Of a stretch of 64,000 nt of DNA, positions 22,551 to 35,814 are shown piece by piece. Position 1 is the first letter of the stretch; the number at the start of each line of letters is the position of its first letter. The position numbers were made by a program, and so were the translations under genes. Location: NCBI GenBank assembly GCA_028753945.1, contig JAPNXP010000002.1, forward strand, positions 3,906,001-3,970,000, in the 5' to 3' direction. Origin of the DNA: Hexactinellida sp. DTS-2022 (taxonomy: Eukaryota; Porifera; Hexactinellida). A model generated the notes under the pieces. It had not been told where the DNA came from. It saw nothing but the letters and a program-made list of their open reading frames with translations, and ran no database searches.

Positions 22551-23412
22551 AGAGTTTGGTTTATACCATTTTTGATACTCCTTGTAACATGAAAAGTTCC
22601 CTGGTTAATCCATTACAAGTATATAATATGTTGTGTTCATCAAGAATGACATCTCTATAGGATGTAAATATACGTATGTCCCAGGATCAATGAATTTACA
22701 TACTAGACTATTTGCATGTTTACAGAAAGTTTCCGTTCAATTAAGTCTATTCAAATTTCTTATGATACTGTTCCCTAGTCCTAGAATAATTTGTGATTAT
22801 AAACCAAACTCAAATTCCGATTTTATGATTTACTGTATATTTACTATATTGCCTCTAACACATTGCGTTACCAATTTAGTGAGCATATAATAACAACGCC
22901 AACCCTTTTCTATTCCTTGCGACTCACAGTCTAGTTTAGATAAACAATTGGTCAAGGTACAGATGCCGAAATTATCACAATTGGCTGTGTATTGACCAAA
23001 ATTGGCAATTTTTCTACAGGATATTCCGTTTTTTCCTACGCACATATATTTCTATACTCACTTCTCTTGAGATCCTATTACCAGGAGAAGCTGTTTCTGT
23101 TTGTTACACGAGGCCAATAAACTTTGTAGTGATCACAATGCAGATTTATCGCCTATACATTGCCAATATTCTATTGTTGAATAGTCCCTTCTGGCATGTC
23201 ACTCAGTATACTTACATACTTTTTATGCATCACGGACACTCTAATCTCTCGCATTATCGCTTGGTAGCAATCTGAATCCGAATCAACTGCCACCGTACCT
23301 AGCCTATTGTTGTCAAGAGTTCATTGCTGATTCTAGACACACTTACTAATTTTTCCTGTCGAACTATTATCTGGACAAGTAATTAAAGTACAAGTAAAAC
23401 AATATTATATGA
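22551..23412. other. Non-coding stretch
   Basis: No gene I can support. Short frames on both strands show no motif. Confidence 0.45.
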
Positions 23413-23420
23413 CATTTTAT

Positions 23421-23886
23421 CAAGGTAGAAACCGCTCGAAACGAATATCAGTATTAATGTATAGTTTCCCTACCAAAAACTAATACTGATATTCGTTGAG
23501 TAACCGAATACGAATACTGATAATATTAGGTTACGTCAACCGAATATCCAGGGAATTATCTAGGGGCGCGAGACGCTCCTTTGGAGTATGATTTAGGAAA
23601 GAATTAACTGGGTTCGCGAAAAATTGGAATCTTCTCCTAACCGTAACATTAATTTTTGATTTAGGCATATTTACAAATGGCTGTATAATATACTGCAGAA
23701 TACGAACACTGATAATATTCGGTCGGGGAACGAATACCGAATAGTGATATATATATCATATCTATCTATCATAGCAGGATGGCAACCGAATACCAAATAC
23801 TGATATCAGGTTGACAACCAAATATCAACTATTCGGCAAATAATATTAGGTTCAACCAAATTTATCAGTATTCGGTTTCAACCTTG
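23421..23886. mobile_element. hAT-type MITE, CAAGGTNGAAACCG termini
   Basis: Left CAAGGTAGAAACCG, right complement of CAAGGTTGAAACCG, with a perfect 8-bp duplication CATTTTAT at 23413-23420 and 23887-23894. The interior is filled with variants of gaatactgataatattcggt in both orientations, likely subterminal binding repeats. Confidence 0.88.
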
Positions 23887-23894
23887 CATTTTAT

Positions 23895-25077
23895 ATGCAT
23901 AAGTGTCATAAAATATTGTTGTTATCACATTTGAACATCTATTTACTACAGAATTGTATCTGTAGACTACCAGTCCTCACATCTGACCTGATTAATAGGA
24001 CTAGATGAAACAATAATTTGGTGATTCTTTTCTGTCTACAATGACTCTACATACATATTACACTAATTTCAAAGCTCTCGATCTCGTCAAATCATTTTAA
24101 TTATATATTCGGGACTGAAGAGCAAATGCCAACTGTGTGGCCAAACAATATAACGATATGTACGAATTCGCCGCTCTGGAAGTTTCGACAAGGAACTAGC
24201 TTGCTAGTATGATCACAATGCATTCCCTCATTTATCACTCAGAGTTTCCCAAGATTATATGGTTTAAATTTCACTTCTGAAATGCAATACTGACCTAGGA
24301 TACATCATATATCCTCTGGTCTACAGAATTCTACTTAATTCCATTCTTGGGCACCTACTTTCTCACCCTGTTTTGCAGCCCTTATCAAGAGTTCTACAGA
24401 CATTATGTACTATTCGGTCTATTCTCTAAACTAATTATTGTATAATTATCACATTCTTATCCCAATTTAGTAATAGGAAAATATTGTTTTGCATTTAAAT
24501 TTCCGAAACGAATAGTTCTGTTCTTTGCCTGCTGATTGGCCTGTAATCATTAATTGCTATTTTTCTCTCTCTGACTAGACTTCGTGTATAACTTACATAG
24601 CGTCTACCCTGTTTGGACATACTACTTCAATAAATTTCGAATTCTTTTGTTGTCTCAATGTATTTAATCTGGAGTTCGTATAATCGGGATTCCACTGCAC
24701 GTGTATATTGAATTTTCTGTACCCTTTCCAGAAATATTATCAATCTCTGATGAGTGTATCTATGTCATATTTAGTTTACTGTACATTTGGTTCTATTTAC
24801 ATAAGGTGTACACACTTTCTGGCCTATCGATTGTTGTCCAACCTCCTTCACACGCCTCCTATTGCATCGCTTGTGTGAAGCTAGTTATATAATTATCCCA
24901 CCAACTGTCTTCCTCCCTCGCACACATAACTCACACTCCTCACTTTCCCAATCCAATTATTGTGTATAGCGCCCACAGAATTTGACTTCCTTATTTGGTT
25001 GGCTAGCATCTCTTATACTATCAGAAGTTTTAGTTGATCTGTTTACAAGTATTTACGAGGGTACTCATGCTTATACA
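23895..25077. other. Non-coding stretch with a pogo-like end
   Basis: No gene. At 24677-24697 the complement of CAGTGGAATCCCGATTATAC resembles a pogo/Tigger terminus; its partner is not visible. Confidence 0.4.
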
Positions 25078-25079
25078 TA

Positions 25080-26286
25080 CCCTCCCCTACCAAAAGTATT
25101 CGTATACCCAAAAATTTCCTATGGAAATAGTACTATATAACTCAAATATTTATCGCTAATGTATACAAATTCTATGAGATGTCGCCACTTTGGTTTCAGA
25201 ATCGTATTCTACGCCACCGAATTGACCATTGTAGAAGCTTTCAACTCAATTACATATTTATTAGTTTGAAAATTATCATCCGGTGTCACCATGCACCACT
25301 TCTTCCATTTGTCCTGTTGTATGCCAGAATGACTCGCAAGCTAGAATGACACAAACCATGGATATTCACTATCTATGCTAGAATGACACGCTCTACTAAT
25401 CATCTAATGAATGTTAGAACTTCACAGGTTTCTCAGTTCATTCAGACAATTACATTTCACTTTTTGCTATGGCTTCTTTATCTTTAGATTTTAAAATACA
25501 GTAGTATGCCAGAATGACTCGCATGCTAGAATGACACAAACCATGGATATTCACTATCTATGCTAGAATTTTGATAGAATTGAATTATAACAATATAACT
25601 ATGGTTATTGAAATTAATCTTACTATATGTATGCCTTAATCTAGTAAATCTACAAATTAAGGAATATTAATTAGAACAGTATTCTACCAAACAATTTAAA
25701 TACCGAATAATCGGTGTTAATACTTAATACCTATCTTAATGTCTTAATTTGAAACATACTTTTGCTTTTTCTATCAGCGAATATTGGTTTTAAAATAATG
25801 AAATCAAATACGAAATCTTAGAATTCATTAAAACAAGTAGTATACCTGTAATGCTATTTTAAAATTTAAAGATAAAGAAGCCATAACAAAAAGTGAAATG
25901 TAATTGTCTGGATGAACTGAGAAACCTGTGAAGTTCTAACAGTCATTAGATGATTAGTAGAGCGTGTCATTCTAGCATAGATAGTGAATATCCATGGTTT
26001 GTGTCATTCTAGCATGCGAGTCATTCTGGCATACAACAGTCCCCATGGTACAAGATGGGAATAAGTGGTACATGGTGGCATAGGATGATAATTTTCAACC
26101 TAATCAGTAGCTAATAGAGTTCAAAGCTTCTTTAAATGTATATTTCGAATGCGTAGATTACGAATATGAAATCTAAATTGTAATATTACATGTATTTAGT
26201 GTACAACAAACATTATTATTGACACACTATATTACTAACTTATATGGGAATGCTTATGGAGTACGAATACTTTTGGTAGGGGAGTG
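25080..26286. mobile_element. mariner-type foldback MITE
   Basis: Termini CCCTCCCCTACCAAAAGTAT and the complement of CACTCCCCTACCAAAAGTAT, flanked by TA (25078-25079, 26287-26288). The interior is a large inverted repeat: the block with gtatgccagaatgactcgca appears near 25320 and 25503 and inverted near 25975-26030. No coding capacity. Confidence 0.85.
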
Positions 26287-26315
26287 TACATATATTAGCT
26301 AATCTCTAAATATTT

Positions 26316-26852
26316 AAAGGTTCACGAACGGATTGAACCACCAGCGTTCATTCAGTTCGTTCTTTCGTTCAATTCGTTCAGTTCAGAATTTCAGATAAAG
26401 TGGGGTGATACATTCAGGTACTGATTGACTGTCCAGTCCATCCTAGCTGCTATTGAAGTTTAGGTTAAGAAGCTATTTTTTTTAATATAATTTTTTCAAT
26501 TTCTAATTTTGTCATAAATTGAATAGAACACAACCTTAATTAATTAACTAATTAGTTAAGAAGTTAAGTAAGTGAAGCCATTTACAATTTACCATACTAC
26601 ATTACCATCGTATGGTGGTGCACTAGCGCTAATTAATTAAAGTTGACGAATGGATCAATGATTCAATATTTATAATTTAACATTATTCAGTTTAGTTCGT
26701 TCAGTTCGTTCAGCTCTTTCGTTCGCTCGTTCAGTTCAATTGCCGTTCATGCAACCGTTGGCGTTCGTTCAGTTCTTTCAACGTGAATCCCTTTAAAAGT
26801 TCGGCGTTCAGTTCGTTCAGTCCAAGTTATTTCGTAAATCTTTCATTCCCTG
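26316..26852. mobile_element. hAT-like MITE with GTTCGTTCA repeats, copy 1
   Basis: Begins aaaggttcacgaacgg and ends ctttcattccctg, both shared with the copy at 34831. Clusters of gttcgttcagttcgttca lie in both halves. The left terminus is incomplete and no target duplication is readable. Confidence 0.65.
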
Positions 26853-27129
26853 ATATAAATACTGAATATATCCAATTGTTACAACACCTAAGCAGTGTAT
26901 ATGTTCTAAATATTTCTATTATTAGTTTTTTATTCACCCATAATATATTTTCTATAAATTAGATATAAATAAGGAATATCATTACTTTATATTCAGACCA
27001 GCCCAATAGTGATCTATGATGCGGTCTGCTTATAATTATATTATGGCAATAGTTTGAGATTATTATGTGTTCTCCTAGGTCATTAGACCCATAGTTAATC
27101 ATGTTTTCTAACTGGATTTTTAACTTCTA

Positions 27130-28056
27130 TTTTATAAAAACATTAGATTATAGTAAAATATATTGAACTATTTTATTCCTCTGATTCATGATGCTATTGA
27201 ATTCATTTGAGTCATATTCCTGTACGAGGCTCTAATTTTCTCTTGTACATTGGTCAAGATCCCTAGACACCTCAATTTTTTTTCTCGCTCGCTTCGCTCG
27301 CTCGTCTAAATATAAATATATGCTTATAATGAAACGAATTACACTTATTACACTTACCAAAACATTTTATTTATGTGTGTCAAGATATACATACGAACAT
27401 GTTATTTATTCTTATTAAGTTTGACATAAATCAAAATAATCACTTAGAAACGCAGATAATATTGAAATATATAGTTTGTACAGAGAATACCTGTACCCAT
27501 GAATAGGGTATTAATTTACACAAAACAAAATGCTACATTTAGGGTTAGGCATTTTTTAAGTATTATTCGACAAACAATCAATAATTTATCCAAACTAGTA
27601 ATCCATATGCAAATTTATTACATCCCTCTACGCCTGGACAGAACATCCAAAATGGTTGAAATCCCTGTACGGTTGGCATGAATGGACTGTTAGTAATCTA
27701 GATACGCCTTATAGGATATTCCTAGTTATTTTGGCAACTTTTGATCCAACTTCTAATCAACTGTTCTACAAACCCAATACACCTATACTTTAGACCTGTT
27801 ACCTGTCAAAATTGACTTTTTAATGTCATTATAGCTAGTAGTTAAGCTGTAGTATATGCTGGGGTTGCAAAATTCTTGTTAATGCATTGATTTTTGTAGG
27901 CTACTTTTCATACTTTGCAGGACATTAAACAAAAAAGCTTCATATTTATCGCCTAGTTTTTGGTAACGTCAACTACTAGATCTAACACCAATATAATGTT
28001 TCCCCCCCATGGAAATTTTTATGCCCCCTAGGTGAAAAATCCTGGTAACGTCCCTG
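27130..28056. mobile_element. Relative of the hAT-type element at 32285 (left end missing)
   Basis: The segment 27130-27310 is the reverse complement of much of 32470-32660, including catttgagtcatattcctg and the ctcgctcgcttcgctcgctc motif. It ends in tggtaacgtccctg at 28056, matching the inverted left terminus of the 32285 element. A 15870-15945-like segment (atccctgtacggttggca) lies at about 27661-27679. Confidence 0.55.
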
Positions 28057-28215
28057 CACCACCACCACTTCAGTCTACAACACACCAATCTACACTTCAG
28101 TATCCGCCACCACCACCACTTCAATCTTCAACACACCACTCTACAAGTCAGTCCCCACCACCACCACCACCACCACCACTACAGTCCTCGCCTTCACCAC
28201 CACTTCAGTCCTCAC
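28057..28215. repeat. CCA-rich minisatellite
   Basis: Repeated ccaccaccaccacttcagtc units. Translated, this gives a proline-rich frame (PPPPLQSSTHHSTSQS) that could read as protein but looks like a by-product of the repeat. Confidence 0.75.
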
Positions 28216-28574
28216 CCTGCAAATCATTTCCCATAAAAAAAGAAAAAAGAAGTTTCGAACTATAGAATAAATCAATAATCAAAAAGAGATTGAAATTCCA
28301 GGATCCGTTGATAGCAGGACTAGAAATGAAGTTAACATTTGAAAAATTTTAATTAATTAATATTAGTCGAAAATTATATTTATGATATTTGTATTATTAT
28401 TTATTCCGCTATAAAATCAATAAAAACATATTGATATAAATAAAATTCACATAATTGGGCAATAAGGTCAAATTATCCTGCGAATAGTTTAAATTCTTTA
28501 GTAAATGGTCAGGATTATAAGGAATAATATTAAAATAAATTAGTTCGTTCGCGCAAGGCTTGTCAATAATGTAT
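28216..28574. other. Non-coding stretch
   Basis: AT-rich; nothing recognised. Confidence 0.5.
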
Positions 28575-29885
28575 ATTTCTTAGTACGGGAGCATAATTAT
28601 AAGCACAGTTGCTATTACACAAAAGTACTTTTGGGAACCGTCTATGAGTAATGTATAGTTCTTAGTGGGGAGAATAATAAGCACAGTTGTTATTATAGAG
28701 AGGTGCTTTTGCGCACAGCTTATGCCTAATGTATATTTCTTAGTAGGGAGCATAATAATAAGCACAGTTGCTATTACACAAAAGTACTTTTGGGCACAGT
28801 TTATAGCTAATGTACATTTCTTGGTAAGGGAGCATAATTATAATAACAGTTGCTATTATAGAAAGATGCTTTTGCGCACAGCTTATGGATAATGTATATT
28901 TTTAGTGAGGGAGCATAATTATAAGCACAGTTGCTATTATAGAGGGGTGCTTTTGCGCACAGCTTATGCCTAATGTATATTTCTTAGTGAGGGAGCATAA
29001 TTATGAGCACAGTTGCTATTACACAAAAGTACTTTTGGGCACAGATTATGGCTAATGTATATTTCTTAGTAGGGAGCATAATTATAAGCACAGTTCCTAT
29101 TATAGAGAGGTGCTTTTGGCAACAGCTTATTGCTAATGTATATTTCTTAGTAAGACAGCATAATTATGTGCACAGTTGCTGTCACACAAAAGTACTTTTG
29201 GGCACAGCTTATGGCTACTGTATATTTCTTAGTAAGGGAGCATAATTATGAGCACAGTTGCTATTATAGAGAGGTGCTTTTGCGCACAGCTTATGGCTAA
29301 TGTATATTTCTTAGTAAGGGAGCATAATTATGAGCACAGTTGCTATTATAGAGAGGTGCTTTTGCGCACAGCTTATGGCTAATGTATATTTCTTAGTAAG
29401 ACAGCATAATTATGTGCACAGTTGCTAATACACAAAAGTACTTTCGGGCACAGCTTATAGTAAATATATATTTCTTAGTAAGGGAGCATAATTATGAGCA
29501 CAGTTGCTATTACACAAAAGTACTTTTGGGCAAAGTCTATGAGTAATGCATATTTCTTAGTCGGGGAGAATAATAAGCACAGTTGTTATAATAGAGAGGT
29601 GCTTTTGCGTACAGCTTATGCCTAATGTATATTTCTTATTAAGGGAGCATAATTATGAGCACAGTTGCTGTTACACAAAAGTACTTTTGGGCACAGCTTA
29701 AGGCAAATGTATATTTCTTAGTAAGGGAGCATAATCATGAGCACAGTTGCTATTACACATAAGTACTTTTGGGCACCGTCTATGAGTAATGCATATTTCT
29801 TAGTCGGGGAGAATAATAAGCACAGTTGTTATAATAGAGAGGTGCTTTTGCGCACAGCTTATGCCTAATGTATATTTCTTATTAA
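28575..29885. repeat. Satellite, ~81-bp unit, two monomer types
   Basis: About 16 monomers with shared parts gagcacagttgctatta and taatgtatatttcttagta. Type A has cacaaaagtacttttgggca; type B has tagagaggtgcttttgcgca. Reading order is roughly A B A B B A B A B B A A B A A B, so dimers mix with single types. Open frames on both strands are repeat artefacts. The array stops exactly where the next TIR element begins. Confidence 0.92.
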
Positions 29886-31522
29886 CGGATTACGGGATAT
29901 CAATAAGTAACAATACTGTTTTAGGCCTACGCTAATTTTACCGTAAAACGAAGTTTACAGTCCCTATATTATAGAAGTCCCTGATATCACTTAGTGAAAA
30001 TAAAGTATTATGAAGCTTCTAAATAATAATTTATTTACAATTATATAATTTTTATTACATATAATACAATACACATTCATTTGTATGTGTGTTTGAATGT
30101 ACTAGAAACGAAATTACTTTCAGATCCTGTAGACATGCAAATTGGGGTAAATTGCAGCATTAAATAAAATAACATAGATACATGTCCTATTTGTCATCAC
30201 CTATTCAGAGCATTTTCGAAATAATATCATTTAGAAGTTCCTTAATTCCACACACTGACCTTGAGTTTGAGATTTTCTGATTAATTCCAAATCCCTTCTG
30301 AAAGGACTGGGATTAATCTTAAGTTCTTTAAAACTCTAATTCCCTAGGGATTTGGCCCCATCTCTGGATGCATAATATAACAATTGTTATTTTAGACTAC
30401 TTTTCCAATATTGAGAAAGTAGTCTGAAAAATCTCAACATCTTAGATTCGGAGAAATCCCACCTACGGAGTTTGACGTAAACTCGGAGTGGGATTAGTAG
30501 GGCACATAGGTTAGTCCATTACGGTGACATTGGAAAGCCATTGACATTGGTATTCAATTGGCAAATTTTGTATGTCCATGGCCCTACCAACCATACCAGA
30601 GCCTACTACGCCTTTGTATTGTTAATTTATAGATGCACATTTAAACACATTCACTACATAATTAGAATGTAATTACTCATTTACTCGCTATACATTCTCA
30701 ACTTAGTGATATTGATAAGCTGATTTAACAGCAAAAACAGTTATTAAATCAACTAACAACACAACTAGCTCATCAATAAACTCAACATTAATTTGAGAAT
30801 GTAGCGTGATTAATTATGTTCTGTCTATGATGAATGTATTGAAAATGATATGTATTGGAGATTAAACTTGTGGCTTGAGTGAAATGGTTTGAATTCGCGA
30901 GTAGATTCGGATAAATATTTATTACGAGCCTATAATCTCGTTCGCTTTTGGTAGGGAATACTATATACATTTGAACCTCGCATTATACTAAACTTACAAA
31001 AGGACTCGTATTCATTTTGTCAATCTTCAATATTAATCTATTTGCGGAGTTTGCTTACTTACTTATAATTTAAAATCCCAATCTTATTCTTAGTCATTAA
31101 TTCCCCAACTTTAACAACAAACAGCCCTTATTTGCAATTGGATAATTCTAAATTCGTATTTAGCATATCACTGCATATGCAATTACTTAAAATAACCGTC
31201 TAGTCTCTTGGTAAATTCTAATATTTTACTAACTTGTTTTCCAATTTTGTCAATAACAAAAACAAATAGACATAATATAAATTTGTGAGTGTCAAATTCG
31301 TATTCAGCATACTTGTCTACCTAGTATTCACATTTGGAAGTGAACAAATGACTGGATTAGATCTGGGATATAATCAATTTTTAACAACCCATAATATTTA
31401 GTTAAACATTTTCTATAAGTATGACCAGGGAGTTCTTCAATAGAGAGACTGTAAACTTCGTTTTACGGTCAAATTAGCGTAGGCCTAAAACAGTATTGTA
31501 CTTATTGATATCCCATAATCCG
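29886..31522. mobile_element. Element with ~75-bp terminal inverted repeats
   Basis: The left terminus starts CGGATTACGGGATATCAATA and runs to aagtttacagtc near 29960. The right terminus is its complement at about 31450-31522. No target duplication could be read and no transposase is present. The left end abuts the 81-bp satellite. Superfamily unknown. Confidence 0.75.
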
Positions 31523-31557
31523 CAAATGCTAGACAAAGGAAATATATTATTGTCGCA

Positions 31558-32109
31558 TAGGAAGTCATATTTTGGGAGTCCAACGGTAATATTGGTTTAT
31601 CTAAAATATTTGTGGAATGTAAGTTATGCGGTTCTCACATTTCCATATATGGTAATATTGTTAAAACACCTTCAATGGAATATTATTATAAGGAACGTTA
31701 TGAATCTGTTGGGCAGTTTTTTGAGTTTGAAGAAATGCAATTCAATTTAGCTTCACAAAAAACAGTTATTTTTATTTCTCCAGTTTGGACAGTACATTGT
31801 ACTGATATCTCTGGGATGCTTAATATTTGGTTAAATAGATCAGGTGATGTTGACAATTCAAACTTTTTGTTGATTTAGGGCAAGAGTTCCTTAAAGTTTT
31901 CTTTTCAACCTTTGTGTTCAAACAGTGTTACTGGTCTTGTCATAATCTGGCAGAGTAAGGTCCCTGAAAATTATGAAAATTTAAGAATCATCTTTGCAAG
32001 TCATGAAATAACGAAACTTCTATTAGATTATGATGTTAGTCTCAATCTCGACCTAAAAGCAGCATTAATGGCATTTGGCATAATGCAGGGAAGACATCCA
32101 AGTGTTTGA
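31558..32109 (+). pseudogene. Unidentified coding-like frame
   Basis: One frame stays open from about 31558 to 32109 except for a TAG at 31876-31878. It reads FVECKLCGSHISIYGN, then later VIIWQSKVPENYENLRIIFA and LLLDYDVSLNLDLKAALMAF. The CKLCG with a following aromatic and glycine recalls the start of a BED-type zinc finger, but the expected HxxxH was not found. No ATG opens the frame. I do not recognise the family. It lies just outside the TIR element at 29886-31522 and could be part of a separate decayed transposon. Confidence 0.35.
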
Positions 32110-32284
32110 TGCAGATAGGATGAGAAAGATAATCTGGTAGACTATGATCAGTGGGAACTTAGAGGTCATTCTCAACATGGCCGATCATACGAAGAAAACA
32201 TTGTAGAAATTGTCTGTTAATCTCCAAAATTTTAAAACAAATACTCAAGAACACTCCAATTTATATAGCCCGCATGACTGGAGG

Positions 32285-32744
32285 CAGGGACGTTGGCAGG
32301 ATTTTCACCCAGGGGGAGCACAGAAATTGCCAGGGGGGGCAAACATTATTTTGCTGTTAGATCTAGCAGTTTACTTTACCAAAAACTAGGCGATAAAGAT
32401 GAAGCTTTCTAGCTAAATGTCCTGCAAAGTATGAAAATGTATTAGTTAGTGTAATTCATTTCAATATAAGTGCAGATTTACATTTAGACGAGCGAGCGAA
32501 GCGGGCGAGAAAAAAATTTGAGGTGTCTAGGGATCTTGACCAATGTACAGGGGAAATTGGAGCCTCATACAGGGATATGACTCAAATGGATTGGAAAGTG
32601 TGAACTCATTAAATTTAATTCAATAGCATCAGAGGAATAAAATAGTTCAAAATATTTTACAAGGAAGGGCATTGCCCCGGGGCGAGGATTTCTACCAGCG
32701 GGGGGCATTGCCCCACTATGCCCCCCCCCGTGGCGACGTCACTG
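32285..32744. mobile_element. hAT-type element, CAGGGACGTTGGCAGG terminus
   Basis: Left CAGGGACGTTGGCAGG, right complement of CAGTGACGTCGCCACGG. The 8-bp duplication is ACTGGAGG (32277-32284) against ACTGGAAG (32745-32752). The interior contains the agacgagcgagcgaagcggg motif and sequence shared with 14460-14560 and 27130-27310. Confidence 0.8.
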
Positions 32745-32752
32745 ACTGGAAG

Positions 32753-33798
32753 CCCATAAAAAGTCATCAAAAACTTTTCTAGAAGATTATATTGTATATT
32801 CTTGTTAGGAAAGTACAAAACGTCCCAAATCCGTCTAAAATACTGGAAAAAAGGACACTAACCACGTGGCACCGGAAATACACATTCCATAACAAAGACA
32901 TATTATGTGATTATATATACTTCTCCGAGAATATTCTTTCATATTGGATACACTGACATATTCAATTATGATTAATTCAGTTTGTATTTAACATACGTAT
33001 AGAGGTGCTTCGAATTAGATAATGGGGTTATCGAGTAGGGTGTCCCAAAAAATCGAATTTTTGAAATGTTTATGGGGAACCCCCTAGGAAGTTTCTATGT
33101 GTCATAAAATGATAGTGGAAAAAATTTCAGGAATTTATGAACTGATTTAGGGGTCCCCCAATGGCTTCGTAAATTATATTTTTACACCTGTTTTACAATT
33201 TCAAAATATAATTTTTTGCTAGAAACTTGCTTTAAAAGGCTAACCTGGGCGAATCGACCATACAGTTTCAGATTTACCATTAGAAATTTGTTATCTTGCG
33301 TACATTGGGAACTGAATTTTCTGAGTTCACAGCAACCGGAATATGGAGCAAACCTTGCTATTGAAACACAATACTAATTCCTTAGTAATTTAATTTATCA
33401 TATTTTCATCGGAAATATTACTCAATTTACAAACCACTATCTATTCTTTTGTTATTTGGAAGTAATCAATATAAACCTGAAACTTGACGAACAATAACAA
33501 ATGATTCATGAATCTCTTATTAATTCTGACTCTAATTTGAAATGTTTAAGGAGAAAAATGAACACTATTAACTATGTGTAAAAACGAGAGCAAAACTAAT
33601 AATAGAATAGAAACAAAATGCTAGCATAGGGGCCATAAATAAAAGTCTCATTGCTAAGTAGATGTTGTAACTCTAGATGTGCAAATGATGGAAATCACTC
33701 ATTCAGTAGGTGTACACAATTGATAGTAAGTAGGGATTGTGAGAAAGGAAATTTCCTCTCTCAAGGTGAACTGAGGTTGAAATAGACAGGTGGAACAA
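32753..33798. other. Non-coding stretch
   Basis: No gene. gggtgtcccaaaaaatcg near 33039 resembles a mariner-type terminus, but no partner is seen. Confidence 0.4.
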
Positions 33799-33806
33799 CC
33801 TACAAC

Positions 33807-33964
33807 CAGGGTTGTAAATCGATTCAAATATTTCAAATATTTGATTTAAATTGATTTGATTCGGGGTTTTTGACTGGCCAGTGATTGTATCTTATTTGCT
33901 CTGAAATTATTAGAAATCTGAATGATTTGATTTGAATAAAAAATGAAGTACGTTTACAATCCTG
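33807..33964. mobile_element. Small hAT-like MITE, CAGGRTTGTAAA termini
   Basis: Left CAGGGTTGTAAATC, right GTTTACAATCCTG. The 8-bp flanks CCTACAAC and CTTACAAG match at 6 of 8 positions. The interior has alternating aaatcnnatt blocks. Confidence 0.65.
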
Positions 33965-33972
33965 CTTACAAG

Positions 33973-34830
33973 TGTACAACTTAGTCTTAAAAATTGATAA
34001 GGACATACTATACCTAGCAGATGTCGATTTGGAAATTTGAAACGTCTAATATACGAATTTCGGAAATAGAATCCAATGCGAATAGTTGCATTATCAATAT
34101 AACTTATTATAGCAAGATACTCAGTGTACTCCTAATTAATTAGAGTTAAATGTTGCCAAAGCTCCAAATTTACTATCACCCTTCGTTTGAGAACAAATTC
34201 TATAGTACCCAATGGTCCAGCAATATAGTGTAAAATTCATGGGCAGCAACTAATTCCGGCAATTTAAGGGGTAATATATTGAGCATTATTGACCACCCCG
34301 TATATACTCGAATAGCAGCAAATCTCGAATAATCGCCCCCCACTCCCCCGAATAACACAATGTGACAAATTTTTTTCCTGGCTATCATTAGAAATATCCT
34401 AATTCCTTATACTCTAAAAGGATAGAATCTTGAGATAACAACATCAGGACTTTGATTTTACTCAATGAAACAAATTTCTTAATTTACAAATCTACAATAA
34501 AAAATCACTGGTATTATCAACTTTTTTTCCCATTAATTAGAAATATCATAGTGCAACATGAATATAATGTCTCTGTACTAAAGCAATTCAAAAGTATAAC
34601 AGCTGCATCAAAAGTGAGACATTTCGGTAAATTTATTAATGTCATTGTCAACATGACAAAAGCAAAGTTAGAAGAGAAGAAAAGTAGTTTTGAATGCTTT
34701 ACATGTGTAAGGAATTAGGAAATATTACTTGCAACCCAGGAACGAATTTTTTTTCATATTTTGTCACATTGTGTAATGGGTCCATCAATACTAGAAGTAC
34801 TATACATTATATAGGTAATCAAGTTAGTAC
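33973..34830. other. Non-coding stretch
   Basis: No gene I can support. The frame at 34452-34718 has no recognisable motif. Confidence 0.45.
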
Positions 34831-35318
34831 CAGGGAATGAAAGGTTCACGAACGGACAGAATTGAAGCAATTCAGTTCATCTTAAATTGACGCACGTTCA
34901 GTTCGTTCAAGTTCACCCCTAACTTCAGCTCCACCAGCGTTCGTTCAGTTCGTTCACGGGCTAACCCGCGTTCGTTCAATCCGTTCAATTAAGTTCGTTC
35001 AGTTCGTTCAATTAGTTCAGTTCGTTCAGTGTCATTGAGTGGGTCGAACTATTCCGTTTATGATAGACTGTTCGATCCTCCAAGCTGAAATTGAAGTGCA
35101 GGTTAAGAAGCTAGAATCTAAGCTAAGAGACATGAGTCCACTATGGATGTCAGGAATTACCACTTTTGCAGTCACCTATTATATTTAATGGATCTATATT
35201 AATATTTTATCTTTATTCAGTTTAGTTCGTTCTGTACAGTTCGTTCAATTCGTTCAATTCGTTCAATTGCCGTTCGGAAACTGTTGGCGTTCGTTCAGTT
35301 CGTTCACCGTGAATCCCT
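34831..35318. mobile_element. hAT-like MITE with GTTCGTTCA repeats, copy 2
   Basis: Begins CAGGGAATGAAAGGTTCACG and ends cgttcaccgtgaatccct. It shares termini and gttcgttca clusters with copy 1 at 26316. The target duplication is not clear. Confidence 0.7.
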
Positions 35319-35320
35319 TA

Positions 35321-35814
35321 AGTGTGCATCATAGAATACTGTAATATAACTGTTAGTTTGAAGTTCAGGCATCTTGTTAGTTATTTGTGTTCTGGCCAGT
35401 CTAGCCATACATTTCTGACATTCCATTGTGTTATTTGATATCAAATTATTATCAATCAATACAATAAAGTCTCCACATCCCAAAGTTAGGGATCGACTTG
35501 TACGTTTCTTAGTGATATTTAATTTTATATTTGGAGTTGGTATATTATTACACAGCTTTAATATCTAGAAAATTATATGTTCAAATTAGCTTAAATATCC
35601 AAATTATTTATTCTGTCGATATATAAACCGATCACTAGGATCTACGGAAATAAATACACAACTAGGGGTCTCAAGAACGTCATATAATTTGAAAAGGAAC
35701 ATGCTTGAAATATAAGCGAGGGCCGCAGGCCCGAGTACAAGTTGTATGGACTCGCGTAGAGCATACGAGCAGCTTGTACTAATAAATATTTGTGGTTGGG
35801 ATCTCCGAACTAGT
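35321..35814. other. Non-coding stretch
   Basis: No gene. A GC-rich hairpin (agggccgcaggccc) lies at about 35719-35732. Confidence 0.45.

Noticed and set aside
28032..28265. Proline-rich 77-residue protein
   Set aside because: Frame arises from a CCA-rich minisatellite next to a transposon end; no flanking gene structure.
28580..29245. Several 60-80-residue repetitive frames
   Set aside because: Translations of the 81-bp satellite, present on both strands.
28575..29885. CRISPR-like array
   Set aside because: Monomers are contiguous and vary throughout; there are no constant repeats with unique spacers, and the genome is eukaryotic.
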